From: Actinobacteria bacterium HGW-Actinobacteria-6
GTDB taxonomy: Bacteria > Actinomycetota > Coriobacteriia > Anaerosomatales > Anaerosomataceae
Assembly (NCBI GenBank): GCA_002841295.1
Contig: PHEU01000021.1
Location: 1 to 64,000 of the forward strand
DNA: 64,000 bases
Direction of reading: 5' to 3'
The notes beneath the pieces are model-generated. The model searched no databases. It saw only the letters and a program-made list of their open reading frames with translations, and was not told the origin of the DNA. Below are positions 52,732 through 61,513 of this stretch, piece after piece; within the stretch, counting starts at the first letter, position 1; every line of letters begins with the position of its first letter. The translations under genes were made by a program, and so were the position numbers.

Positions 52732-53739
52732 ATGACTGGCTTCGAGCTCTATTTGAACCTCAACGCGAAGAAGTTTGATGACTACCTTCTCAACTTCTTC
52801 TCTAGTGGCTCGCATCCGGATATGTCCCGGTACCTGTACGATCCGCTCCGCCAGTTCTCGGACAATGCCGGAAAGCGGCACCGCCCGCTGATCTGTCTCC
52901 TCGCGTGTGAGGCTGTTGGCGGCGATCCGAAGAAGGCGTGGCCGTCAGCTGCGGCTATCGAGCACTTTCATACGGCAGCGCTCATCCACGACGACATCGA
53001 AGACTCTTCGCTCACGCGCCGAGATGAGCCGTGCATGCACATCTCCGAGGGCATCGGAATTGCGATTAACGCCGGCGACCTTGCTCTCGCCCTCGTCTGT
53101 GGCACGGTCATCGATGATGCCGGCCTGGAAGACGCGATCAAGCTTCGCGTCCTCGGCGAGCTCGTTGCGATGACCACGCGCACCATCGAGGGCCAGTCGC
53201 TCGACATCGGCTGGGCACGCGACGACCGCTTCGACCTTTCAGTCGCCGACTATCTCGTGATGGCGAACCACAAGACTGCGTTTTATTCCGGCGCGATTCC
53301 GCTTGCTGTTGGTGCCATGATCGGTGGTGGCACCGAGGAGCAGGTCGAGGTGCTTCGCGACTTCGGCATGGCAACAGGTCTTGCGTTCCAGATTCAAGAC
53401 GACGTGCTCAACCTCGTCGGCACCCGGGAGTCCACCAAGAAGGACTTCCGCAGCGACCTCACCGAGGGCAAGCGCACACTCGTTGCCATTCACGCGCTTG
53501 AGACCTCGGAGCGTCGTGAGCGCCTGCTTGAGCTGCTCTCCTCGCGCACGACCGACGCGGTCGAGCTCCAGGAGATCGTGGATATCCTCACCGAATCCGG
53601 CTCGATCGACTATGCGCGCGAGTACGGTCGCCAGCTCGTTGTCAGTGCCAAAGACCGCCTGCATGAGGCGCTTCCGACGAGCAAGGCGCGCACGCTGCTG
53701 CTCTCGATGGCTGATTTCTTCGTGAAGCGCTCGTCCTAG
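52732..53739 (+). CDS. Polyprenyl diphosphate synthase
   Basis: 335 residues from ATG 52732 with GAGGAG upstream. Trans-prenyltransferase fold: first Asp-rich motif LIHDDIEDSSLTRRDEP, then GQSLDIGWARDD and NHKTAFYSGAIPLAVGAM; the second motif reads FQIQDDVLNLVG, with Asn in place of the usual last Asp, as in several bacterial enzymes. It condenses isopentenyl diphosphate onto an allylic diphosphate to make a long chain for quinones, carotenoids or wall carriers; chain length cannot be read with certainty. Confidence 0.93.
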   Translation: MTGFELYLNLNAKKFDDYLLNFFSSGSHPDMSRYLYDPLRQFSDNAGKRHRPLICLLACEAVGGDPKKAWPSAAAIEHFHTAALIHDDIEDSSLTRRDEPCMHISEGIGIAINAGDLALALVCGTVIDDAGLEDAIKLRVLGELVAMTTRTIEGQSLDIGWARDDRFDLSVADYLVMANHKTAFYSGAIPLAVGAMIGGGTEEQVEVLRDFGMATGLAFQIQDDVLNLVGTRESTKKDFRSDLTEGKRTLVAIHALETSERRERLLELLSSRTTDAVELQEIVDILTESGSIDYAREYGRQLVVSAKDRLHEALPTSKARTLLLSMADFFVKRSS

Positions 53740-53792
53740 ACGCTCCTTCGGGTACACACACAAAGACGAATCGCATTACGGAAGGAGCCGCA

Positions 53793-54986
53793 ATGAGAGC
53801 GGTACCAGTCAGCGACGGAATCTGGTGGGTCGGCGTTATCGACTGGGGTCTTCGTGACTTCCACGGCTATGAGACCCCCCGCGGCACCACCTACAATGCG
53901 TATCTCGTCCGGGGCGAAGGCACGTGGGCGCTTATCGACACCGTCAAGACGGGTTTCGTGCCCGAGCTGCTGTCGCGAGTCTCGGAGATCATCGATCCGG
54001 CCGAGATAGGTCTCATCGTCGTCAATCACGTTGAGCCGGACCACAACAGCGGTCTTCGCGAGGTGATGGCTGCGATGCCCGCTGCCCGCGTTGTCGCTTC
54101 CGGTTCTGGCGTGAAGGGCGTTGCCGAGTACCACGACGGCCTCATGGTCGAAGCCGTTGGCGCTGCCGACACAATCGACCTCGGCGGCAAAACGCTCGAG
54201 TTCATGCCGGCGCCCATGGTGCACTGGCCGGACTCGATGTTCACGTACTGTCCCGAGGTCAAGACACTCATGCCGAACGACGCATTCGGGCAGCACATGG
54301 CCTCCTCGGGCAGGTTCGCCGATGAAGTCGGCGTGGACCTCGCAATCGAGGAACTCGGCATCTACTACGCGAATATCCTCATGCCGCTCGGATCGCAGGT
54401 CGCAAAGATGGTCGGCAAGATCGCGGATGCCGGCTGGGCGCCCGAGGTCATCGCGCCGTCGCATGGCGTCATCTGGCGCGGAGATGCGCTCGGTGCCGCG
54501 CTGGCCGCATACGGTCGCTGGACGACAGGTTTCAAGCGCGACAAGGCCGTTGTTGCCTACACCACGATGTGGGGCTCCACGAAGCTTATTGCCGAGGCGA
54601 TCACCGACGGTATCACTGCCGAGGGAGTCGAAGTCGATCTCTATGACCTTGCGGTGACTCCTGGTGCGCATATCACCTACGAGCTGCTGGAGGCCAAGGC
54701 GATCATTCTCGGCTCACCGACGCTGCACCATGGCATGCTCTACCGCATGGCCGGTTACATCCAGTATCTCGAGGGTCTCAAGCCCGTCGGGCGGATGGCG
54801 GCGTTCTTCGGGTCATTCGGCTGGGGCGGCGGCGCGGTCAAGCAGATGCGCGAGCGCGTGACCGCTATCGGTCTGGATGTTCCGCTTGAGGATTACGCCG
54901 AGAAGTTCAAGCCGACAGCCGATGACCTTACAGCCGCCCAAGCATGGGGCCGAGAGGTGGGACGCGCGGTCAAGGAGAGGGAGTAG
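53793..54986 (+). CDS. A-type flavodiiron protein (FprA family)
   Basis: 397 residues. The N-terminal metallo-beta-lactamase-like domain carries the diiron ligands in VVNHVEPDHNSGLREV, VHWPDSMFTYC, MPNDAFGQHMAS and PSHGVIWRGD. The C-terminal flavodoxin domain (from about 250) shows VVAYTTMWGSTKLIAEAI and SPTLHHGMLYRMAGYIQYL, binding FMN. Such enzymes reduce O2 to water (or NO to N2O) in anaerobes and microaerophiles. Start after GAAGGAGCCGCA. It is separated from its neighbours and probably monocistronic. Confidence 0.96.
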   Translation: MRAVPVSDGIWWVGVIDWGLRDFHGYETPRGTTYNAYLVRGEGTWALIDTVKTGFVPELLSRVSEIIDPAEIGLIVVNHVEPDHNSGLREVMAAMPAARVVASGSGVKGVAEYHDGLMVEAVGAADTIDLGGKTLEFMPAPMVHWPDSMFTYCPEVKTLMPNDAFGQHMASSGRFADEVGVDLAIEELGIYYANILMPLGSQVAKMVGKIADAGWAPEVIAPSHGVIWRGDALGAALAAYGRWTTGFKRDKAVVAYTTMWGSTKLIAEAITDGITAEGVEVDLYDLAVTPGAHITYELLEAKAIILGSPTLHHGMLYRMAGYIQYLEGLKPVGRMAAFFGSFGWGGGAVKQMRERVTAIGLDVPLEDYAEKFKPTADDLTAAQAWGREVGRAVKERE

Positions 54987-55108
54987 CTCTCGCGAATCTG
55001 GTGTATCCTACTTCACGGTTGTCAGATTGAGCTTCAGTCCTGTTGCATGCGCGCCGATGGACCATGCGACGGTATCTTCTCATTTGTCGCCCTTAGTGCG
55101 GGGGAGTT

Positions 55109-55486
55109 ATGCAGCGGCACCAGGACGGGTTTACGTTGGTAGAACTGATGGTCGTGGTGCTGATCATCGGTGTCCTTGTGTCCATCGCGATTCCGATGTT
55201 CAACTCGGCGAGCAGCACCGCCAGTCTTCGTACGTGCCAATCGAATCAGCGCACGATAGAGGGCGCGTGTCAGACGTACCGGGCCTACACGGCTGAGCTG
55301 TGGACGCAGTCGGCAGTGTTCAATGGCGACGACACCGCTGACAGTGTCGACCTTCTTGCAGCCAAGTACTTCTTGGAGGCCCCGAAGTGCCCTAAGACCA
55401 AGCAGTTCTACTTCGTGACCTCCAGCGGAGACGTCACAGGCGACACGAATGCTGCTGTCTGGACGACTGGTCACTACCACTACTAG
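55109..55486 (+). CDS. Type IV pilin-like protein
   Basis: 125 residues. The short leader MQRHQDG is followed by the prepilin motif GFTLVELMVVVLIIGVLVSI, so a prepilin peptidase should cut after Gly7 and methylate Phe. The globular part has two Cys in RTCQSNQRT and APKCPKTKQ, probably bonded. No assembly genes lie near, so the export machine must be elsewhere. Ends HYHY. Confidence 0.9.
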   Translation: MQRHQDGFTLVELMVVVLIIGVLVSIAIPMFNSASSTASLRTCQSNQRTIEGACQTYRAYTAELWTQSAVFNGDDTADSVDLLAAKYFLEAPKCPKTKQFYFVTSSGDVTGDTNAAVWTTGHYHY

Positions 55487-55510
55487 GTCGAGCCGAGAGG
55501 ATCTGCGGCT

Positions 55511-56146
55511 TTGGGAATCGCGTTCGTGTCGCTGACGGTGTTCGGTTGCGCCGCCGCACTGGTCGCAGCCCGCGCTGACAGGCCCGGCGCCTACGCCTTC
55601 TCGAAGGCGGCCGCGTCTCTCGGCTTCATCGGAACCGCACTGGCGGTTGGCGCGCTGGGTGCCGCGTGGAGCACCGTGGCGTTGGGAGCGCTTGTTCTCT
55701 CGGCGGCCGGTGACATGGCGCTCTCTGCGCACGGCAAGAGGAGTTTCCTCGTCGGGCTTGCGTGCTTCGCTGCTGCTCACTCTGCGTACGTTGTCGCGTT
55801 CGGTCTCTTCGGCGCGCGCGGTGGCATTCTCGGCATCACGAGCCTTGTTGCTGTGTTGGTCGCTGTGGGTGCATGGCGTGCGCTTCGCCATCGACTGCCT
55901 GCTCCGATGCGCATTGCGGTTGGCGTGTACGTGGTGATCGTCATGGCGATGATGGCTGTCGGAACGGCAGCCGGAATCACGCACCGAGCGTGGATGCTTG
56001 CGGTTGGGGCTGTTCTTGTCGCGGGTTCCGACATTGCGGTTGGCCGGGAACGCTTTGGGACGAACGCGTTCGCAAACAAACTCGTCGGACTGCCGACATA
56101 CTATCTTGGACAGACGCTCATCGCGCTCAGTCTGGTTGGGCCGTGA
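55511..56146 (+). CDS. YhhN/TMEM86-family membrane protein (lysoplasmalogenase-like)
   Basis: 211 residues with about eight hydrophobic segments. Family motifs include LSAAGDMALSAHGKRSFLVG, FAAAHSAYVVAFGL, and VAGSDIAVGRERFGTNAFAN. Animal relatives hydrolyse lysoplasmalogens. Plasmalogens occur in anaerobic bacteria, so a lipid role is plausible. The start is uncertain (TTG 55511). Confidence 0.82.
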   Translation: MGIAFVSLTVFGCAAALVAARADRPGAYAFSKAAASLGFIGTALAVGALGAAWSTVALGALVLSAAGDMALSAHGKRSFLVGLACFAAAHSAYVVAFGLFGARGGILGITSLVAVLVAVGAWRALRHRLPAPMRIAVGVYVVIVMAMMAVGTAAGITHRAWMLAVGAVLVAGSDIAVGRERFGTNAFANKLVGLPTYYLGQTLIALSLVGP

Positions 56147-56169
56147 TCGTCCGCAGGTGAGAGGCTGAC

Positions 56170-56700
56170 ATGCCTGAGATCATCTACTTCGTTGCCATGA
56201 GTCTGGATGGGTATATCGCCACACCGGATGGGGGAGTAGGTTGGCTTGCGCCGTTCGAGGGCGGGCCAGAGGACTACGGTTACACGGGGTTCTACGATTC
56301 CGTTGATGCCATCCTGCTCGGAAGCCGCACGTACGAGCAGGTGCTGACGTTCGGTGAATGGCCGTATGCGGAGAAGCCGTCGTGGGTGCTCTCAAGCCGC
56401 GAGTTTGAGGCGGCCGCACCGGAGATCGTCGTCACCGGCTCGAGCCCGTCGGCCGTGGCAGAAGAAATGCGTGCGCGGGGTATCCGCCGCGCATGGCTCG
56501 TCGGGGGAGCGGCGGTTGCATCCTCGTTCCGAAACGAGGGACTCATCACCGAGTACATCGTTTCGGTCATGCCGGTCGTTCTCGGCGGCGGTATTCCGCT
56601 GTTCGGTTTGCCAGGTCCCCGAGAGAGACTTACGCTCGTCTCGGAAGAGCGCTACGACGATGGTGTGGTGCAGCTCATTTACCGCTCTACTGAAGCCTGA
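56170..56700 (+). CDS. Dihydrofolate reductase-like (RibD C-terminal) protein
   Basis: 176 residues of the RibD-C fold: IYFVAMSLDGYIATPDGGVG, LLGSRTYEQVLTFGEWPYA, RRAWLVGGAAVASSFRNEG and LGGGIPLFG. Such stand-alone proteins (YwjB/YyaP-like) probably bind NADPH and reduce an unknown substrate. It is followed by a small membrane-protein gene on the same strand. Confidence 0.9.
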   Translation: MPEIIYFVAMSLDGYIATPDGGVGWLAPFEGGPEDYGYTGFYDSVDAILLGSRTYEQVLTFGEWPYAEKPSWVLSSREFEAAAPEIVVTGSSPSAVAEEMRARGIRRAWLVGGAAVASSFRNEGLITEYIVSVMPVVLGGGIPLFGLPGPRERLTLVSEERYDDGVVQLIYRSTEA

Positions 56701-56723
56701 TCTCACAAGCCGCGGGAGGCAAC

Positions 56724-57086
56724 ATGTCGTCGAGTGCAACGATTGTGATCACGCTAGCGCTGGTCTTCTATTCGGTGGGTGTCTGGTCGGAGCGCATAGC
56801 GGGTCGGCTCAAGGTGTGGCATCTGGTGTTCTTCTGTCTCGGACTGATCTGCGACACCTGGGGCACCGCCATGATGTTCGATTTCGCCGAGGGCATGACG
56901 TTCGATGTTCACGGGGTCACCGGCACGTTGGCCATCGTGCTGATGTTCATACACGCAGCCTGGGCGGCGATCGTCCTGTGGCGGCGTGACGAGGTCTGGA
57001 TCACCCGGTTCCACAAGTTCAGCGTGGTTGTCTGGCTCGTGTGGCTTGTGCCGTATTTCAGCCCGATGGTCTTTGCTCTAGCGTAG
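56724..57086 (+). CDS. Small four-helix membrane protein (TIGR03987/HsmA-like)
   Basis: 120 residues with four membrane helices. Conserved polar residues lie in the helices: VWSERIAGRLKVWHLVFFCL, LICDTWGTAMMF, VHGVTGTLAIVLMFIHAAWA and FHKFSVVVWLVW. Several His residues inside the membrane could bind haem or metal. The family is of unknown function. A ribosome site GCGGGAGG precedes the ATG. Confidence 0.75.
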   Translation: MSSSATIVITLALVFYSVGVWSERIAGRLKVWHLVFFCLGLICDTWGTAMMFDFAEGMTFDVHGVTGTLAIVLMFIHAAWAAIVLWRRDEVWITRFHKFSVVVWLVWLVPYFSPMVFALA

Positions 57087-57109
57087 CTACCGGGCCAGAA
57101 GGAGACCAG

Positions 57110-57388
57110 GTGCCGTTCGCAATCGCTGGCATATACGCTGTCTTGAGCCTAGTGACGTTCATCTCCTACGGCATCGACAAGTCCGCCGCTCGCAAGGGTG
57201 CCCGCCGTACGCCTGAGGCGGAGCTCCACGTGCTATCGCTTCTCGGCGGATGGCCGGGCGCGCTTATCGCGCAGCGTGTCTTCAGGCATAAGACACGGAA
57301 GCAACCGTTTCGGGCATATTTTTGGGTTACGGTTGTAGTGAATTGCGTCGCGCTCGTGTGGTTGCTGACCCGGTTTGCCTCGGCGTAG
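57110..57388 (+). CDS. DUF1294 membrane protein
   Basis: 92 residues from GTG 57110 after AAGGAG. The DUF1294 pattern is clear: ISYGIDKSAARKGARRTPEA, LHVLSLLGGWPGALIAQRVF, RHKTRKQPFRAYFWVTVVVN. Two membrane helices flank a basic loop. Function unknown; often fused to a cold-shock domain in other bacteria, here stand-alone. Confidence 0.88.
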   Translation: MPFAIAGIYAVLSLVTFISYGIDKSAARKGARRTPEAELHVLSLLGGWPGALIAQRVFRHKTRKQPFRAYFWVTVVVNCVALVWLLTRFASA

Positions 57389-57413
57389 GGTCGGCCCGGC
57401 AAGGGGAAGCATT

Positions 57414-57941
57414 GTGGACAGCACGTACCGGAGCGATGTCGGCCTGCGCCCGTGGGCCGAGGGCGATCTGCCGCTGCTCACGCGGTTGCTGGGCGATCCG
57501 GCGATGACCGAGCACATCGGCGGCCCGGAGTCACCCGAGAAGCTCCTGTCACGCCACAAGCGATACCTGGAGTTCCCGGAATCCGCCGGTCGCGTCTTTG
57601 CGATCGTAGTCGGTGACGAGGAGACTCCGGCGGGCTGGGTTGGCTACTGGGAATCCGAGTGGCTGGGACAGAACGTCTGGGAGACCGGCTGGAGCGTCCT
57701 ACCTGAGTTCCAAGGGCGGGGCGTGGCCACCGCTGCGACTGCGCTCATGATCGGGTGGGCCCGAGCGGACGCCGCGCACAGGTTTATGCACGCCTTCCCG
57801 TCGGTCCACAACACCCGCTCGAACGCTATTTGTCGCAACCTGGGATTCGAGTTGCAGGGTGAGGTCGATATCGAGTATCCGCCCGGCACGCCCATGCACA
57901 GCAACGACTGGCGCCTCGACCTGCGGGGTCCGGGAGCCTAG
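57414..57941 (+). CDS. GNAT-family N-acetyltransferase
   Basis: 175 residues from GTG 57414 after AAGGGGAAG. GNAT motifs: GLRPWAEGDLPLLTRLLGDP, VGYWESEWLGQNVWETGW, the acetyl-CoA loop EFQGRGVATAATALM (R/QxxGxG/A) and HNTRSNAICRNLGFELQGE. Acceptor unknown. It uses an acetyl-CoA donor as in the RimJ/RimL-type group. Confidence 0.9.
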   Translation: MDSTYRSDVGLRPWAEGDLPLLTRLLGDPAMTEHIGGPESPEKLLSRHKRYLEFPESAGRVFAIVVGDEETPAGWVGYWESEWLGQNVWETGWSVLPEFQGRGVATAATALMIGWARADAAHRFMHAFPSVHNTRSNAICRNLGFELQGEVDIEYPPGTPMHSNDWRLDLRGPGA

Positions 57942-58007
57942 CGCGATTCCTCACGGCAGTGCGCACGCCGAACCGCTACCATAGATGCACTCACCAAAGG
58001 AGGCACC

Positions 58008-58394
58008 GTGCAACTTCGTCCACACCACATCGGCATCATCGTGAGCGACCTCGAGCGCTCCGTCGCTTTTTACGAGGCTCTCGGCTTCCGTACCGCCAAC
58101 GTCATTCCCAGCGATGACGGCTCGCGTACGATCACCTTCATGGAGCTCGGCGGCATGCAAATCGAGCTCTTCTGGTATGCCGAGACGCCCCGCACCGTTG
58201 AGCGCGGCGAGCGGCAGCTTGGTTTTGTGCACTTCGCCCTGCAGACCGACGACGTCGAGGGCGACTTGGCCGAGCTCAAGGTCAAAGGTCTCGTTCCCGA
58301 GGATGTCCAGACCCGCTCGGTGCCGCCGCGATTCACGCTCGCTTTCATTCCCGACCCAGATGGTGTCGAGATCGAACTCATGCAGGAGGGCTAG
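58008..58394 (+). CDS. Glyoxalase/VOC-superfamily protein
   Basis: 128 residues from GTG after AAGGAGGCACC. Two beta-alpha-beta-beta-beta modules: LRPHHIGIIVSDLERSVAFY, then FVHFALQTDDVEGDLAELK, and FIPDPDGVEIELMQEG. Metal ligands His6, Glu (EIELM) and others are consistent with a metalloenzyme of the VOC type. Substrate unknown. Followed after 3 nt by a PhzF-family gene, with which it is probably co-translated. Confidence 0.92.
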   Translation: MQLRPHHIGIIVSDLERSVAFYEALGFRTANVIPSDDGSRTITFMELGGMQIELFWYAETPRTVERGERQLGFVHFALQTDDVEGDLAELKVKGLVPEDVQTRSVPPRFTLAFIPDPDGVEIELMQEG

Positions 58395-58397
58395 CAC

Positions 58398-59246
58398 ATG
58401 TCGGATATGCGCCGTTTCCTGATCGTCGACGTCTTCACCGATACGCCGTTCGCGGGCAACCAGCTCGCCGTGTTCACCAACGCCACGGGCATGACCGACG
58501 CGCAGATGCAGACGCTTGCGCGTGAGATCAACTTCTCGGAGACGACCTTCGTCCTTCCTGCCGAGCAGGGCGGCGATATCCGGGTGCGTATCTTCACGCC
58601 CGCGCGTGAGCTGTCCTTCGCGGGGCATCCGGTGCTTGGTACCGCATTCGCGATCGCCGGGCCGCTGCAAAGCGTGCTCATGCGGATGGAGACCGGCGCC
58701 GGTATCGTGCCGGTGCTGCTCGAGCGCGAGGGCGCTAAGATCGTCTTCGGCAGCATGCAGCAGCCGATTCCAACCGTGCGTCCGTTTGACGCCGTCGACG
58801 AGCTGCTCGCGGCGCTTGGCGTGAGCGGCTCGGAGCTGCCGGTCGAGGTCTATGACAACGGCCTACAGCACGTGTTCGTGATGCTCCCAGGCGACGCTGC
58901 GGTATCCGGGCTCAAGCCCGACCTCACCAGGCTTGCGGCAGTCGCCGGCGAGGTCGGAGTCAACTGCTTCTCGGCAGGGGGCGGCACGGCGAAGACGCGC
59001 ATGTTCATCACCGACATTGCAACCGGCGAGGATGCCGCCACCGGTTCCGCGGCGGGACCGCTCGCGGTGCATCTCGCGAGGCACGGCATGCTTGGATGGG
59101 GCGAGGAGCTCGTGATCTCGCAGGGCGCCGAGATCGGCCGTCCGAGCACGCTCTACGCCCGTGCAGATGGTTCTGCCGAGGAGATCACCGGCGTGAACGT
59201 CGGCGGCAGCGCCGTGGTGGTGGCGAAAGGCGAGTTCTCGCTCTAG
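58398..59246 (+). CDS. PhzF-family isomerase-like protein
   Basis: 282 residues in two similar halves: FLIVDVFTDTPFAGNQLAVF, INFSETTFVLPAE with the conserved Glu, FTPARELSFAGHPVLGTAFA; then DIATGEDAATGSAAGPLAVH. PhzF-like proteins catalyse proton shifts; the physiological substrate is rarely known. A ribosome site AGGAGG overlaps the end of the VOC gene. Confidence 0.93.
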   Translation: MSDMRRFLIVDVFTDTPFAGNQLAVFTNATGMTDAQMQTLAREINFSETTFVLPAEQGGDIRVRIFTPARELSFAGHPVLGTAFAIAGPLQSVLMRMETGAGIVPVLLEREGAKIVFGSMQQPIPTVRPFDAVDELLAALGVSGSELPVEVYDNGLQHVFVMLPGDAAVSGLKPDLTRLAAVAGEVGVNCFSAGGGTAKTRMFITDIATGEDAATGSAAGPLAVHLARHGMLGWGEELVISQGAEIGRPSTLYARADGSAEEITGVNVGGSAVVVAKGEFSL

Positions 59247-59253
59247 CCCGGAC

Positions 59254-59808
59254 TCAGACGGCTTTCGGCCGCAGCCACTTCCTGAAGAGCCGTGTGATCT
59301 GCGGCATCACGATCCAGGTCATCAGCACGACTGTGACCGCGGTCGTCACTGCCGAGCGCGCCGGCTGCGGCCACGACGCCGTGAGCACGCCGACGGTGTA
59401 AGCGACGAGGAGCGCCGTCGGGTAGAGCCCCACCCACGTGAGCAGTGCCTGCTTCCAGACCTTCGGGCGGGCCTCGCCGGCGCGCGACGGATCCGAGAAC
59501 CAGAACTCAAGCCCGGTGACCATCTCGATTCTCGGCTCGCCCTGAACGAGTTCCCGGGATTCCTCGATGTAGCGCATCCGGATATCGGACTCCTGCCATG
59601 CGTTCAGGTGCTCGGCGGAATCGAAGCGGTAGACGATCGTGTGCTCGCAACCCGTGCCTGGCGAGCGTAGATGTCCGGAGCCGAGATGCCCCGGAAAGGT
59701 AGCTGCTGCTTCCGAGATGCGGTCGGCCCAGGCCTCGAAGCGGCTCTCCGCACCGGGGCTGACGCAGCGGGATATGGCTACCGTCACGGGTGCGGTCTTC
59801 TCGGCCAT
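59254..59808 (-). CDS. ABM-domain (antibiotic biosynthesis monooxygenase-type) membrane protein
   Basis: 184 residues from ATG 59808, which has GGAG 5 nt upstream. The N-terminal half is an ABM ferredoxin-like domain (VTVAISRCVSPGAESRFEAW, FPGHLGSGHLRSPG, TIVYRFDSAEHLNAWQESD). The C-terminal half has two membrane helices (TWVGLYPTALLVAYTVGVL and AVTVVLMTWIVMPQI) and a basic tail. This fusion is common as a protein of unknown function. It lies 26 nt after the cbiO end on the same strand, so it may share the transporter transcript. Confidence 0.85.
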   Translation of the reverse strand: MAEKTAPVTVAISRCVSPGAESRFEAWADRISEAAATFPGHLGSGHLRSPGTGCEHTIVYRFDSAEHLNAWQESDIRMRYIEESRELVQGEPRIEMVTGLEFWFSDPSRAGEARPKVWKQALLTWVGLYPTALLVAYTVGVLTASWPQPARSAVTTAVTVVLMTWIVMPQITRLFRKWLRPKAV

Positions 59809-59834
59809 GAGGAACTCCAATCCAGTGCTGTCGG

Positions 59835-60716
59835 CTAGCACTTCTTCCAGGCATCGAGCGCATCTGCTGCTTCATCAACCGTGAGCGCCGTGACGGGCGC
59901 GGTCGGGTCGAGTTCGCGAAGCCGGGTGAAGAGCTCGGCAAGTATCGGTGGTTTGATATTCCCACGCGCAAGCACCGGTGCGTTGGCGAAGACCTCGGCG
60001 GGCGTGCCGCGCAGAGCGATCGTGCCACCTGGCGCGAGGATGTACGCGTAGTCGGCGAACTCCGGGACGGTGTCAATGTCGTGTGTGCTGAGCACGACCG
60101 TCATCCCGCGCTCCCGCGAAAGCCGTTCCAGCAAGTCGAGGAGTCCCTGCCGCGACGTCGGGTCGAGTCCCTCGAACGGCTCGTCCAGCACCAGCAGTTC
60201 CGGATCCATCACGAGCGCCCCGGCCAGCGCGACTTTGCGCTTCTCGCCGCCGGAGAGGTTGTGCGGCACGCGGTCGGCAAGCTCAGTGATGCCGAGCAGC
60301 CCCAGCACGCGCTCCACACGCTCGCGTACTTCGGCTTCGGGCAGACCGTATTGTCTCGGCGAGAAGGCCACGTCATCACCGACGGTGGGGGAGATGATCT
60401 GCTCGTCGACGTTTTGCAGCACGACGCCAACGCGGCGTCGGATGCTGCTCCATTCCTCGGAAGGAGAGACGCCAAAGACCTCCACGGCACCTTCCTGCGG
60501 CTTCAGCAGGCCGAGGATGTGATAGAGCATCGTCGTCTTCCCGGCGCCGTTAGGGCCGAGGACAGCCACGCGCTTCCCACGGTGCGCCAGGAAGTCGAGG
60601 CCGCAGAGGTGCACCGACGTACCGTCCTCGTACGTGTGTCGCACGCAGCTGATGCGCACGATCTCCTCGGCGGTGGGGTCATCGGGGTGGATGTGGTCGG
60701 TGTGCGTGTGACTCAT
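59835..60716 (-). CDS. cbiO: Energy-coupling-factor cobalt/nickel transporter ATPase
   Basis: 293 residues. ABC ATPase with Walker A VAVLGPNGAGKTTMLYHILG, Q-loop VGVVLQNVDEQI, signature NLSGGEKRKVALAGALVMDP, Walker B LLVLDEPFEGLDP and the switch His in VVLSTHDIDTVPEFAD. The N-terminus is extended and His-rich (MSHTHTDHIHPDD), suiting a metal transporter. It overlaps the cbiQ end by 4 bp. With CbiM and CbiQ it powers uptake of Co2+ or Ni2+. Confidence 0.93.
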   Translation of the reverse strand: MSHTHTDHIHPDDPTAEEIVRISCVRHTYEDGTSVHLCGLDFLAHRGKRVAVLGPNGAGKTTMLYHILGLLKPQEGAVEVFGVSPSEEWSSIRRRVGVVLQNVDEQIISPTVGDDVAFSPRQYGLPEAEVRERVERVLGLLGITELADRVPHNLSGGEKRKVALAGALVMDPELLVLDEPFEGLDPTSRQGLLDLLERLSRERGMTVVLSTHDIDTVPEFADYAYILAPGGTIALRGTPAEVFANAPVLARGNIKPPILAELFTRLRELDPTAPVTALTVDEAADALDAWKKC

Positions 60717-61513
60717 CGGTTCCTCCTGCGCAAGAGAAGCGCCGCGGCCAGGCAGAGCAGCGCGAACGCGAGCGGCATCCAGCTGTAGTCGATGAAGCTG
60801 ATCCAGTACACGCGCCAGAGCGCCGCGGTGAGGAGGATCGCGACGGCCCCGGCGATGAGCGCGCGGTCCGTTCGGGGCGAGGTCGAGGGCCGCTCGGCAA
60901 CCTTCAGCCGTCCGGAGTAGCCGCGCAGTACGAGCACGTCGTACTCACGCTGCGAGAGGTCGAGCGAGTACAGCAGCAGCCCGCCGAGCGCGCGAGTCGT
61001 GGCCTTTGCCGAGCGGATCGGGTGCGCTCCCGAGAGTCCCGCGCGCAGTCGTACGGCGCGCGTGAGGTCCGCAAGCTTGTCCGCGAGGAGGAAGATCGCG
61101 CGGTACGTCATGAGGAGCGCGTCTCCCACAAGCCCGGGCGTAACACGCTGCAGCGCCGCGAAGACCTGCGGGTACGGCGTCGTGAACATGAGTGTGACTG
61201 CGGCGAGCGCTGCGGTAACGGCCTTCGCGATGATGAGCGCGGCCGCAAGCGCATCGGGTGCCGAGGCGAACGCGAACACCGCCGCAAAGAGCGCCGGGTA
61301 TGCCGCAAGCGGCAGCATGGAGCGGGCGGGGAGACGCTCCGCGGCGATGAGGGCCAGGAGCGCGAAGGTCACGGCGAGTACGATGAACAGGTTGGTGCTC
61401 ACGACGATGCTTGCAAGCACAAGCGCGAACGCCAGCAGCTTGGTGCGCGGCGCAGCGTGGTGCAGGTGCGAGTTGCCACTGACGGCGGAGCGGTCGAGGA
61501 CGGCGACATCCAT
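60713..61513 (-). CDS. cbiQ: Energy-coupling-factor transmembrane protein CbiQ
   Basis: 266 residues with about six membrane helices. The CbiQ pattern includes the N-terminal HHAAPRTKLLAFALVLASIV, the coupling region MTYRAIFLLADKLADLTRAV and the A-R-G helices RSAKATTRALGGLLLYSLDL and REYDVLVLRGYSG. It couples CbiO ATP hydrolysis to the substrate-binding CbiM. The start overlaps the cbiM stop. Confidence 0.92.
   Translation of the reverse strand: MDVAVLDRSAVSGNSHLHHAAPRTKLLAFALVLASIVVSTNLFIVLAVTFALLALIAAERLPARSMLPLAAYPALFAAVFAFASAPDALAAALIIAKAVTAALAAVTLMFTTPYPQVFAALQRVTPGLVGDALLMTYRAIFLLADKLADLTRAVRLRAGLSGAHPIRSAKATTRALGGLLLYSLDLSQREYDVLVLRGYSGRLKVAERPSTSPRTDRALIAGAVAILLTAALWRVYWISFIDYSWMPLAFALLCLAAALLLRRRNR

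Noticed and set aside
54987-55108. Possible small RNA or riboswitch before the pilin gene
   Set aside because: No conserved motif or stable extended structure could be recognised by eye.
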